Assembly: GCA_023437745.1 (NCBI GenBank)
Contig: JAEZFI010000160.1
Location: 1 to 14,815, forward strand
Length of the DNA stretch: 14,815 nucleotides
Origin: Actinomycetes bacterium
Lineage (GTDB): Bacteria; Actinomycetota; Acidimicrobiia; Acidimicrobiales; Microtrichaceae
Direction of reading: 5' to 3'
In this document: positions 1 through 7,009 of the stretch, piece by piece
Numbering within the stretch: position 1 is the first letter of the stretch
Layout of the letters: every line of letters begins with the position of its first letter
The notes under the pieces: generated by a model
What the model was told of the DNA's origin: nothing
Database searches by the model: none
What the model saw: the letters and a program-made list of their open reading frames with translations, nothing else
Made by a program: the position numbers and the translations under genes

Positions 1-22
1 GGCGTGACGCGGGCGTCACGCC
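1..22. repeat. perfect 10-bp inverted repeat
   Basis: The arms GGCGTGACGC (1-10) and GCGTCACGCC (13-22) are exact reverse complements separated by two G residues. It lies 65 bp upstream of the acyl-CoA dehydrogenase start and about 50 bp upstream of its likely -10 box. It could be an operator for a dimeric repressor or the terminator hairpin of a gene left of the window. No T-tract follows. The window edge prevents a decision. Confidence 0.55.
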
Positions 23-74
23 CCACGCGACAGAACGGCAAGGTGGCACGACGGGGATCGCGCGGCCGCGGGCG

Positions 75-80
75 TATCCT
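75..80 (+). promoter_or_regulatory. -10 box of a possibly leaderless promoter
   Basis: TATCCT matches the actinobacterial TANNNT -10 pattern and is followed by six bases and then the ATG at 87, so the predicted transcription start coincides with the start codon. No Shine-Dalgarno precedes the ATG, which fits leaderless translation. No convincing -35 box is visible. Inferred from spacing only. Confidence 0.4.
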
Positions 81-86
81 CGGGCC

Positions 87-1199
87 ATGGAGTTCACGCT
101 GTCGCCCGAGCTCGAGGCCCTCTCGGCGGAGGCGCACGAGGTGGGGCGGAAGGCGGCGGCCGACCTCGCCGTCAAGGAGGACTCGTGGCTGCGCGGGACC
201 TCGCGCGACTTCCCCCGCGAGCTGGCCTCGCGCGGCTGGCTCGGCATGTGCTGGCCCACCGAGTGGGGCGGCGGCGGCCGCACCGCGCTCGAGCGGTTCG
301 TGGTCGTCGAAGCCCTCATCAGCGAGGGCGCTCCCCTCGCGTCGGCGTGGTTCGGCGACCGCCAGATCGGCCCGACCCTCCTCCAGTTCGGCACCGACGA
401 GCAGCGTGCCCGCTTCCTCCCCGACCTGATCGCCGGCGACGGCGCCTGGTGCGTCGGCATGAGCGAGCCCGACGCCGGGAGCGACGTCGCGTCGCTGCGG
501 ACCCGGGCGGAGCGCCGCGGGAACACATGGATCGTCAACGGCCAGAAGGTCTGGACCTCCGGCGCCGCCCAGTCCGACTGGTGCTACCTGATCGCCCGCA
601 CGGACCCGACGGCGAAGCCGCACGCCGGGCTCTCGGAGTTCATCGTCGACCTGCACTCCCCCGGCGTCGAGGTCCGGCCCATCCGCGACATGACCGACGA
701 CCAGCACTTCTGCGAGGTCCACTTCACCGACGTCGAGGTGCCCGCCGACCTGCTCGTGGGCACCGAGAACGGCGCCTTCAAGCAGATCATGCGGCAGATG
801 GAGCACGAGCGAGGCGGCATCGACCGTCTCGTCTCGAACCGGCGCACCTACCTCGACGCCGTCGAGGACGCCCAGCAGCGGGGACTCCTCGAGCACGACC
901 CGATCCTGCGCCAGCGCTTCGCCGAGCTCGAGGCCGGCTACCGCATCGGGCGGCTGATGGTCCTCCGGGAGGTGCTGGGCCAGGCACCCACGGCGTGGTC
1001 CGCGCTGACCAAGACCTGGTGCACCGAGTTCGAGCAGCAGGTCGCCGAGTTCTGCGTGTCGGTCGCCGGTCCCGCCGCGATGACGGCCGGCAGGGTGGCC
1101 CGCAACATCTGCTACGCCCCAGGCTACACGATCATGGGCGGCACGACGCAGATCCTTCGCAACATCATCGGTGAGAGGATGCTGGGATTGCCGAGGTGA
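87..1199 (+). CDS. acyl-CoA dehydrogenase (FadE-type)
   Basis: A flavoprotein of 370 residues expected to oxidise an acyl-CoA to the 2,3-enoyl-CoA in the cytoplasm, passing electrons to ETF. The family architecture is complete: N-terminal helical domain (about 1-120), middle beta domain with the FAD/substrate motif around MSEPDAGSD (125-133) and NGQKVWTSGA (151-160), and C-terminal helical domain ending in GGTTQILRNIIGERMLGLPR. Length is slightly short for the family (about 380-400). The glutamate of the MCAD-type YEGT motif is replaced by Gly351. A glutamate in HERGG (Glu241) sits roughly where isovaleryl- and long-chain enzymes carry their base, so it may be catalytic; alternatively this is a subunit of a hetero-oligomeric dehydrogenase. 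The ATG is chosen because family homology begins there. A molybdopterin oxidoreductase follows 32 nt downstream, suggesting an operon. The substrate cannot be read from the sequence. Confidence 0.93.
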   Translation: MEFTLSPELEALSAEAHEVGRKAAADLAVKEDSWLRGTSRDFPRELASRGWLGMCWPTEWGGGGRTALERFVVVEALISEGAPLASAWFGDRQIGPTLLQFGTDEQRARFLPDLIAGDGAWCVGMSEPDAGSDVASLRTRAERRGNTWIVNGQKVWTSGAAQSDWCYLIARTDPTAKPHAGLSEFIVDLHSPGVEVRPIRDMTDDQHFCEVHFTDVEVPADLLVGTENGAFKQIMRQMEHERGGIDRLVSNRRTYLDAVEDAQQRGLLEHDPILRQRFAELEAGYRIGRLMVLREVLGQAPTAWSALTKTWCTEFEQQVAEFCVSVAGPAAMTAGRVARNICYAPGYTIMGGTTQILRNIIGERMLGLPR

Positions 1200-1220
1200 C
1201 GGCCCGTCCGGGCCCGACCA

Positions 1221-1226
1221 AGGGGG
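1221..1226 (+). promoter_or_regulatory. Shine-Dalgarno deciding the oxidoreductase start
   Basis: AGGGGG lies five bases upstream of the ATG at 1232. It favours that start over the in-frame GTG at 1196, which overlaps the preceding stop codon as GTGA but has no such site before it. Confidence 0.6.
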
Positions 1227-1231
1227 ACGAG

Positions 1232-3448
1232 ATGACCACGACGGACGCCGAACCGACGGTCCACCACCGCACCTGCCCGCTGTGCGAGGCGACGTGCGGC
1301 CTCGAGATCACGATGCTCGGCGACACGGTCCAACGCATCCGCGGCGACCGTGACGACGTGTTCTCCAAGGGCTTCATCTGCCCGAAGGGCTCGACCCTCA
1401 AGCAGCTCCACGAGGACCCGGATCGGCTCCGCACCCCGCTCGTCCGCCGTGACGGTGTGCTCGCCGAGGCCACGTGGGAGGAGGCGTGGGCCGCCGTGGA
1501 CGAGGGGCTGTCGCGCATCTGGGCCGACGGCGACCGGGACGCCGTGGGCATCTACCTCGGCAACCCGACGGCCCACACGGTGGCGGGTGCGCTGTACGCC
1601 CGACCGCTGATCCAGTCGTTCGGCACCAAGAACCTCTTCAGCGCCTCGACGGTCGACCAGATGCCGAAGCACGTCTCGTCCGGACTCATGTTCGGCAACC
1701 CCGGTGCGCTCCCGATCCCCGACCTCGACCGCACCGACTACCTGCTGATGCTCGGCGCGAACCCCCACGAGTCCAACGGCAGCCTCTGCACCGCACCCGA
1801 CTTCCCGGGCCGGATGGCGGCGATCCGCGAGCGCGGCGGAAAGGTCGTCGTGGTCGATCCTCGTCGGACGAAATCCGCGGCCGCCGCTGACGAGCACCTC
1901 GCGATCCGACCCGGGTCGGACGCGTTGTGGCTCGCCGCGATCGCGCACGTACTGGTCGAGGACGGCGCCGACCTGGGCGAGGCGGCAGACCGCTGCCACG
2001 CGGAGGGGCTCGACACGGTGTTCGCCGACTTCTCCCCCGAGGCCGTGGCCGACCACTGTCGCATCGACGCCGCGACCACCCGGAGGATCGCCGCCGAGCT
2101 GCGCGCCGCACCCACGGCCGTCGTGTACGGCCGCATCGGCACCCACACCACCGCCCACGGCACCCTCGCCGCGTGGCTCGCCGACGTGGTGACCGCGCTG
2201 TGCGGGCACCTCGACCGACCCGGCGGCGCCATGTTCCCCCTCCCGGCGCACGGGCGGCCGCCCACCGGCACCTCCGGCGGCCGGGGCTTCCGGATGGGCC
2301 GGTGGTCGTCCCGCGTGGCGGGAGTGCCAGAAGTGCGGGGCGAGCTCCCGACGGCGGTACTCGCGGACGAGATCCTCACCCCAGGGCCGGGGCGCATCCG
2401 GGCGATGATCACGGCCGGCGGCAACCCGGTGCGGAGCTGCCAGGACTCGGAGCGCCTCGATGAGGCGTTCGACTCGCTCGAGTTCATGGTCAGCGTCGAC
2501 ATCTACCTGAACGAGACGACGCGCCACGCCGACGTGGTGCTCCCGGCGCCGTCACCGCTCGAGAAGCCTCACTTCGACTTCGCGTTCTACGGGCTGAGCG
2601 TCCGCAACGTCGTGAACTACTCGCCCCCGATCCTCTCCACGGACCAGCCCGACGAGGGTGACGTGTTCGCGAAGCTGGCGCTGATCGCGTCGGGCGCCGG
2701 TCCCGAGGCCGACCCGCAGATCGTCCACGACCTCGTGCTGAGCACGGTCGCGAAGGCCGCCGTCGGGCTGGAGGGTGGACCCGCCCACGGGCTCGACCCC
2801 GACGAGCTGGTCGCCCCGACCGTCGGACGCCCGCCCTATGAGCGGATCATCGACGTGATGGTCCGCACCGGCCCGTACCAGCTCGACATCGAGCAGCTCG
2901 AGGCCCACCCGCACGGCATCGACCTCGGGCCGCTCGAGCCCAACCTCCACAACATCTTGCGGACCACCGACGCCATGGTGGACCTGTTGCCCGCACCGCT
3001 GGTGTCCGACCTCGACCGTCTCAGGGCCGTGCTCGCCGAGCCACCGGATGACTCGCTCCTCCTCGTGGGGCGGCGCCACCTCCGGTCGAACAACTCGTGG
3101 ATGCACAACCTCGAGGTGCTCGTGAAGGGCAAGCCCCGCTGCACCCTCCAGGTGCATCCCAGCGACGCCGAGCGCCTCCGCCTCGTCGACGGCGCGCACG
3201 CCGAGGTCACGAGCGACGCCGGCAAGCTCGTGGCGCCCGTGGAGGTCACCGACGAGGTCGCGCCGGGGGCGGTGAGCCTCCCTCATGGGTGGGGCCATGA
3301 GGGCGACGGCATCCGGCTCGACGTCGCCCGCCGCCACGCCGGGGTCAACACCAACGTCCTCACCGACGCGTCGGTGTTCGATCCCCTGTCCGGCAACGGG
3401 CGACTCAACGCGATCCCGGTGACCGTCGCGCCCGTGGCGACGCCCTGA
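1232..3448 (+). CDS. molybdopterin-dependent oxidoreductase, [4Fe-4S]-containing
   Basis: A 738-residue member of the DMSO reductase superfamily, similar in length to NapA/FdhF-type catalytic subunits. The N-terminus has the iron-sulfur motif Cys15-x2-Cys18-x3-Cys22...Cys50, followed by Lys52 in CPKG, the usual electron-relay lysine. The molybdopterin-binding core includes LGANPHESNG and VVVDPRRTKSA, then TRHADVVLPAPSPLEK. The dinucleotide-binding C-terminal domain begins near LLLVGRRHLRSNNSW and includes SLPHGWGHEGDG. There is no twin-arginine signal, so the enzyme is probably cytoplasmic. In the stretch that normally holds the Mo-ligating Cys, Ser or Sec there is STVDQMPKHVSS (Val141-Asp142-Gln143) with no Cys or Sec, so it is not a standard formate dehydrogenase or nitrate reductase. 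Related actinobacterial proteins are usually annotated only as molybdopterin oxidoreductase. No electron-transfer or chaperone subunit is in the window. Substrate unknown. Confidence 0.92.
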   Translation: MTTTDAEPTVHHRTCPLCEATCGLEITMLGDTVQRIRGDRDDVFSKGFICPKGSTLKQLHEDPDRLRTPLVRRDGVLAEATWEEAWAAVDEGLSRIWADGDRDAVGIYLGNPTAHTVAGALYARPLIQSFGTKNLFSASTVDQMPKHVSSGLMFGNPGALPIPDLDRTDYLLMLGANPHESNGSLCTAPDFPGRMAAIRERGGKVVVVDPRRTKSAAAADEHLAIRPGSDALWLAAIAHVLVEDGADLGEAADRCHAEGLDTVFADFSPEAVADHCRIDAATTRRIAAELRAAPTAVVYGRIGTHTTAHGTLAAWLADVVTALCGHLDRPGGAMFPLPAHGRPPTGTSGGRGFRMGRWSSRVAGVPEVRGELPTAVLADEILTPGPGRIRAMITAGGNPVRSCQDSERLDEAFDSLEFMVSVDIYLNETTRHADVVLPAPSPLEKPHFDFAFYGLSVRNVVNYSPPILSTDQPDEGDVFAKLALIASGAGPEADPQIVHDLVLSTVAKAAVGLEGGPAHGLDPDELVAPTVGRPPYERIIDVMVRTGPYQLDIEQLEAHPHGIDLGPLEPNLHNILRTTDAMVDLLPAPLVSDLDRLRAVLAEPPDDSLLLVGRRHLRSNNSWMHNLEVLVKGKPRCTLQVHPSDAERLRLVDGAHAEVTSDAGKLVAPVEVTDEVAPGAVSLPHGWGHEGDGIRLDVARRHAGVNTNVLTDASVFDPLSGNGRLNAIPVTVAPVATP

Positions 3449-3463
3449 CCCGCACACCTCGCT

Positions 3464-3512
3464 GTTCCGGGTCGATTGCACCGCGCCGGGCGCGGTTCAG
3501 TCGACCCGAAAC
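3464..3512. terminator. long imperfect stem between convergent genes
   Basis: Arms 3464-3487 and 3489-3512 pair over 24 positions, with 21 Watson-Crick pairs, one T-G pair (3476/3500) and two mismatches (3467/3509 and 3479/3497). It sits 15 bp after the oxidoreductase stop and 18 bp before the stop of the opposite-strand hydrolase, so it probably terminates both. No T-tract is present on either side. Confidence 0.65.
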
Positions 3513-3530
3513 GGCGGGGTGACGCAGCGG

Positions 3531-4439
3531 TCAGACCGTCTGGGCCAGCTGGGCCTCGAGGAGGGCCGCCAGCTCGAGGGGCTGGTCGCCCTGGATCGAG
3601 TGGCCGGCGCCCTCGAACGGCACGACCACCGCGTCGGGGCGTCGGCGAAGCAGCTCGGCCACGTCCTCGTCGCCGACGACGGGGCTCGCCGTCCCGCGGG
3701 CCAACACGTAGGGGCACTGCGTCGCTCCGACGTCGGCCCACAGCTCGGCCATCGACGGCATGTCCTCGGCGAGGTGGGTGCGGTCGTAGTTCCACTCCCA
3801 TGAGCCATCGGGCATCCGGTGGGCGTTGTGCAGGATCCCCCGCCGGAGCGAGGCCGGGCTCCGCGTCGGGTTGAACATGGTCGTCCGCTCGAAGATGTCG
3901 GCGAAGGTCGGGAACGACTGCGGACCGGCGATGAAGTCGTGGATGTCCTTGGCCTTGTCACGGTCGACGCCAGGGGTCACGTCGACCACCACCATCCGGC
4001 GGACGAGGTCGGGGCGTGCCGCAGCCAGCGAGTTCGCCGTGAGGCCACCGAGGGACATGCCCACGAGCAGCACTGCGTCGTCGACCACCGTCTCGAGGGC
4101 GGCCGTGACGGTGGCGGCATTGGTGCGGGGGTCGTAGCGACCGTCCTCACGGTGGGCGCTGTGCCCGTGCCCGGGCAGGTCGACGCACAGGGCGGGCGGG
4201 CACCCGAGCGCCAGGAGGACGGTGTCCCAGGTGTGCGAGTTCTGCGCGCCCCCGTGCAGGAGGACCATCCGCGGCGTCCCGGTCCCCCAGCGCAGGGCTG
4301 ACACGGCACCGTCCGGCCCGAGCGCCTCCCGCCGGACGGGCACCTGCGCCGGCAGCGCCAGCCCGTACTCCGCGCAGTTCTCACCGAACATCGAGAGCTC
4401 GTCGTACGCGAACTCCGGGGAGTCTGGGTCCTGGGTCAT
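3531..4439 (-). CDS. alpha/beta hydrolase
   Basis: A 302-residue alpha/beta-hydrolase-fold enzyme, probably cytoplasmic as no signal peptide is seen. The oxyanion-hole motif LLHGG is at 60-64, with DLPGHGHS at 87-94. The nucleophile elbow is GMSLGG with Ser129, and the catalytic His280 lies in GAGHSIQGDQP. The acid is probably Asp257 or Asp259 in VVGDEDV. The cap region lies roughly between 155 and 240. The start at 4439 is chosen because the preceding in-frame extension to a GTG at 4502 is 21 low-complexity residues without a Shine-Dalgarno; the ribosome site before 4439 is also weak. It stands alone, convergent with the molybdopterin enzyme and divergent from the S15-type hydrolase. Esterase, C-C hydrolase or epoxide/halide hydrolase activities are all possible for this fold; the substrate cannot be assigned. 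Confidence 0.9.
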   Translation of the reverse strand: MTQDPDSPEFAYDELSMFGENCAEYGLALPAQVPVRREALGPDGAVSALRWGTGTPRMVLLHGGAQNSHTWDTVLLALGCPPALCVDLPGHGHSAHREDGRYDPRTNAATVTAALETVVDDAVLLVGMSLGGLTANSLAAARPDLVRRMVVVDVTPGVDRDKAKDIHDFIAGPQSFPTFADIFERTTMFNPTRSPASLRRGILHNAHRMPDGSWEWNYDRTHLAEDMPSMAELWADVGATQCPYVLARGTASPVVGDEDVAELLRRRPDAVVVPFEGAGHSIQGDQPLELAALLEAQLAQTV

Positions 4440-4536
4440 GGCGGCATCTTCACACGCGAGGCGGTTCGCCGTCGGCGACGGCGAGAGCACCGGGGACCCC
4501 ACCGAGGGAGGGCGCGGGGCGCCAGGACCGTCGAAC

Positions 4537-4542
4537 TAGATT
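4537..4542 (+). promoter_or_regulatory. possible -10 box upstream of the CocE/NonD-type gene
   Basis: TAGATT fits TANNNT and lies in the most AT-rich patch of the divergent intergenic region (4440-4583). The predicted start point would be about 4549, leaving a leader of about 35 nt that contains the Shine-Dalgarno. No -35 box is recognisable. Confidence 0.3.
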
Positions 4543-4548
4543 GCGTCA

Positions 4549-4565
4549 GCCGGTGTGCGACCGGC
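4549..4565 (+). promoter_or_regulatory. small hairpin at the predicted mRNA 5' end
   Basis: GCCGGT (4549-4554) and ACCGGC (4560-4565) form a perfect 6-bp stem with a 5-nt loop. If the -10 at 4537 is used, the transcript would begin with this stem, upstream of the GGGGAG ribosome site at 4572-4577. A role in mRNA stability is a guess. Confidence 0.3.
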
Positions 4566-4583
4566 GGATCAGGGGAGCTCAGG

Positions 4584-6938
4584 GTGGGACGCGCGAGCAC
4601 ACGTCGGATGGGCCTTGCGCCGCGGCTGTTGGCGATGGTGGTGGTGGGAGCCGTGCTGGGCACGGCGTGCACCAAGGAGGTCGGCACCACCGGTCGCCTC
4701 GTACGGATCGCGGAGGAGCTGGCGACCTTCCACGTGCGCGGCAGCATCAACCAGGTCAGCGTGACGGGCGCCGAGAAGGACGTCCGGCTCGTGCTGGTCG
4801 GGCCCGACGGCCGCGAGGCCGCCCGAGCCACCAGCGACGAGCTGGGCTCCGCGATCTTCCGCGAGGTGCCCGAGGGTGAGGGGTACCGGGTCCAGACCGT
4901 CGGCGCCGATGCAGCCGCGTCCGAGCCGGTGACCGTGATGTCGCTCCGGGGGTCGCTGCCCGACCAGGACTTCTACGACTCCCAGGAGCTCCCGACCGAC
5001 TACGGCTACATCACCACCCGTGACGGCACGACGCTGTCCGCTGCGGTCTACCTGCCCGGTCCGCCGGAGGACGGCCCCTACCCGACGGTCGTCGAGTACT
5101 CGGGCTACAGCCCCTCGAACCCGCTGAGCTCCATCGCCGACGACATCGCAGCCAACCTCGGCCTCGACCCCAAGGACCTGTGCGGGATCGTGGCGATCGC
5201 GTGCCGCACACCCGATCAGCCCGGCTCGATCCTCGCCGCGGCCATGGGCTACGCGGTCGTGGCGGTGAACGTCCGTGGCACCGGCTGCTCGGGCGGCGCC
5301 TACGACTTCTTCGAGCCCCTGCAGCTGACCGACGGCTACGACGTGATCGAGACGGTCGCCGCGCAGCCCTGGGTCCTCAACCACAAGGTCGGGATGGTCG
5401 GCCTGAGCTACCCGGGCATCGCCCAGCTGTTCGTGGCGTCCACCCGCCCGCCCAGCCTCGCGGCGATCACGCCGCTGTCGGTGTACGACGACACCGCACG
5501 CGGCGTCCTCGCCCCGGGCGGGATCTACAACGAGGGCTTCGCCCTGACCTGGGCCGACGAGGTCCTCAGCGCCGCCGCGCCGTACGGCCAGAGCTGGACC
5601 CGCACCGTCGTCGAGGAGCGCAACGACGACGTCTGCGCCGACAACCAGCTCCTCCGCCTCCAGAACGTGGACGCGACGGAGAAGGCCAAGGCGAACCCCT
5701 ACTACACGGACGAGGTCGCCGGTCCCCTCGATCCCAGCCGCTTCGCCGCCCAGATCGACGTCCCGGTCTTCCTCGCCGGGTCGTGGCAGGACGAGCAGAC
5801 CGGTGGACGCTTCGCCCGGCTGTTCGACCGCTTCACCAACGCTCCCGTCGTGCGGTTCACCGGGATGAACGGTGCGCACGCCGACGGGTTCGCACCCCAG
5901 GTCCTCACCGAGTGGAAGGCGTTCCTCGACATCTACGTGGCCGGGGACGTCACGGGCGTGCCGGCGAGCGTCAAGTCCTTCGCGCCGATCCTCATGCAGG
6001 AGATCTTCGGGGTCACGCTGGACTTCCCACGTGACCGCTGGAGCACGACGGCGCCCTTCGAACAGGTGAAGGCGGCGTACGAGGCCGAACCGCCGATCCG
6101 CATCATCTTCGAGAACGGCGCCGGCGCCCAGCCCGGCGCACCCGTGGGACGCTTCGAGCAGCGCTTCACCACATGGCCCTATGACGGCACGACGGTCGAC
6201 CGCTGGTACTTCGGTCCGGACGGCGCACTCGGCACCGCCGAGCCGGCGGCTGACGGCGGCGGGGCGCAGTTCCGCTTCGACCCCGAGCGGGCGAAGAAGG
6301 TGACGCTGCAGGGCGACGCAGTCGGCGACGCCTTCCTGGCGCTCCCCGACTACCAGTGGGACCAGGACGAGCCCGGCACGGCGGCTGTGTTCCAGACGTT
6401 GCCGATGACCGCCGATCACGTGTACGGCGGCACCGGCTCGGCCGACCTGTGGATCCGCTCCACCAGCAAGCAGGCCGACCTGCAGGTGACCCTCAGCGAG
6501 ATCCGGCCCGACGGCAAGGAGACCTACGTGAGCGCCGGTTGGCTGAGGGCCGACCGCCGGGGGCTCGCCGCCGACGCGACCGAGCTCGATCCGAACCCGT
6601 CGGGCTACGAGAAGGACTCGAAGCCGCTCGTCCCCGGCGAGTGGACGAAGGTCCGCATCGAGATCTTCCCGTTCGCCCACATCGTGCGGAAGGGCTCGAG
6701 CCTGCGCCTGTCGGTCCACACGCCCGGCGGCGACCGGCCCCGCTGGGCCTGGATCCTCGCGGACCAGCCGAAGGGCACGACCTTCAGCGTCGCCCACGAC
6801 GCCGAGCACCCGTCGTCCGTGGCCCTGCCCCTGCTCCCGCAGGTCAAGGGCTACCCGGCCTCGCTCCCCCCGTGCCCGTCACTGCGAGGCCAGCCCTGCC
6901 GCGACGCGCAGGACTACCAGAACACCCCGCTGTCCTGA
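4584..6938 (+). CDS. CocE/NonD family (S15-like) hydrolase, exported
   Basis: A 784-residue protein of the X-Pro dipeptidyl-peptidase/cocaine-esterase superfamily. The N-terminus has basic residues, a hydrophobic stretch (11-27) and GTAC with Cys29, a weak lipobox, so it is exported and perhaps lipid-anchored. Residues 50-120 resemble a small beta-sandwich domain. The alpha/beta-hydrolase core spans about 140-455: VVAVNVRGTGCSGG at 225-238, nucleophile Ser275 in GLSYPG, acid Asp403 in GSWQDE and His432 in NGAHADG. The remainder is the jelly-roll domain typical of the family, with SADLWIRSTSKQADLQVTLSEI and a closing PRWAWIL segment. The GTG start is supported by GGGGAG six to seven bases upstream, and the export signal begins there. 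Hydrolysis of an ester or peptide bond outside the membrane is inferred; the substrate is unknown. It is convergent with the GNAT gene that follows. Confidence 0.92.
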   Translation: MGRASTRRMGLAPRLLAMVVVGAVLGTACTKEVGTTGRLVRIAEELATFHVRGSINQVSVTGAEKDVRLVLVGPDGREAARATSDELGSAIFREVPEGEGYRVQTVGADAAASEPVTVMSLRGSLPDQDFYDSQELPTDYGYITTRDGTTLSAAVYLPGPPEDGPYPTVVEYSGYSPSNPLSSIADDIAANLGLDPKDLCGIVAIACRTPDQPGSILAAAMGYAVVAVNVRGTGCSGGAYDFFEPLQLTDGYDVIETVAAQPWVLNHKVGMVGLSYPGIAQLFVASTRPPSLAAITPLSVYDDTARGVLAPGGIYNEGFALTWADEVLSAAAPYGQSWTRTVVEERNDDVCADNQLLRLQNVDATEKAKANPYYTDEVAGPLDPSRFAAQIDVPVFLAGSWQDEQTGGRFARLFDRFTNAPVVRFTGMNGAHADGFAPQVLTEWKAFLDIYVAGDVTGVPASVKSFAPILMQEIFGVTLDFPRDRWSTTAPFEQVKAAYEAEPPIRIIFENGAGAQPGAPVGRFEQRFTTWPYDGTTVDRWYFGPDGALGTAEPAADGGGAQFRFDPERAKKVTLQGDAVGDAFLALPDYQWDQDEPGTAAVFQTLPMTADHVYGGTGSADLWIRSTSKQADLQVTLSEIRPDGKETYVSAGWLRADRRGLAADATELDPNPSGYEKDSKPLVPGEWTKVRIEIFPFAHIVRKGSSLRLSVHTPGGDRPRWAWILADQPKGTTFSVAHDAEHPSSVALPLLPQVKGYPASLPPCPSLRGQPCRDAQDYQNTPLS

Positions 6939-6967
6939 CGCGCACGCTCTGTCGACTGTCGGCGAGA

Positions 6968-6984
6968 CGTGCGCGAGGCGCACG
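6968..6984. terminator. hairpin after the CocE/NonD-type gene
   Basis: CGTGCGC (6968-6974) and GCGCACG (6978-6984) form a perfect 7-bp stem with a GAG loop, 30 bp after the stop codon. The left arm, extended to 6975, can instead pair with CGCGCACG at 6939-6946 immediately after the stop, so two mutually exclusive hairpins are possible. It is probably a terminator; there is no T-tract. Confidence 0.5.
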
Positions 6985-7009
6985 CTGACCCGACCGTCGA
7001 CGGTCAGCG
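6983..7009. terminator. hairpin overlapping the GNAT stop codon
   Basis: CGCTGACC (6983-6990) and GGTCAGCG (7002-7009) form a perfect 8-bp stem with an 11-nt loop. The right arm contains the stop codon of the minus-strand acetyltransferase. The inner part is also a 14-bp palindrome with centre GTCGAC. It is probably the terminator of the minus-strand operon. A hairpin with the same core occurs at 9322-9347. Confidence 0.5.

Noticed and set aside
1..22. CRP/FNR-type site in the palindrome (GTGA...TCAC)
   Set aside because: The half-sites are separated by eight bases instead of six, and the flanking bases do not match.
1196..1231. GTG start at 1196 overlapping the acyl-CoA dehydrogenase stop (GTGA)
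   Set aside because: No ribosome site precedes it, while AGGGGG is well placed before the ATG at 1232, and the extra 12 residues match nothing.
4440..4502. 21-residue N-terminal extension of the alpha/beta hydrolase to a GTG at 4502
   Set aside because: There is no Shine-Dalgarno and the segment is low-complexity. The family-like region starts after the ATG at 4439.
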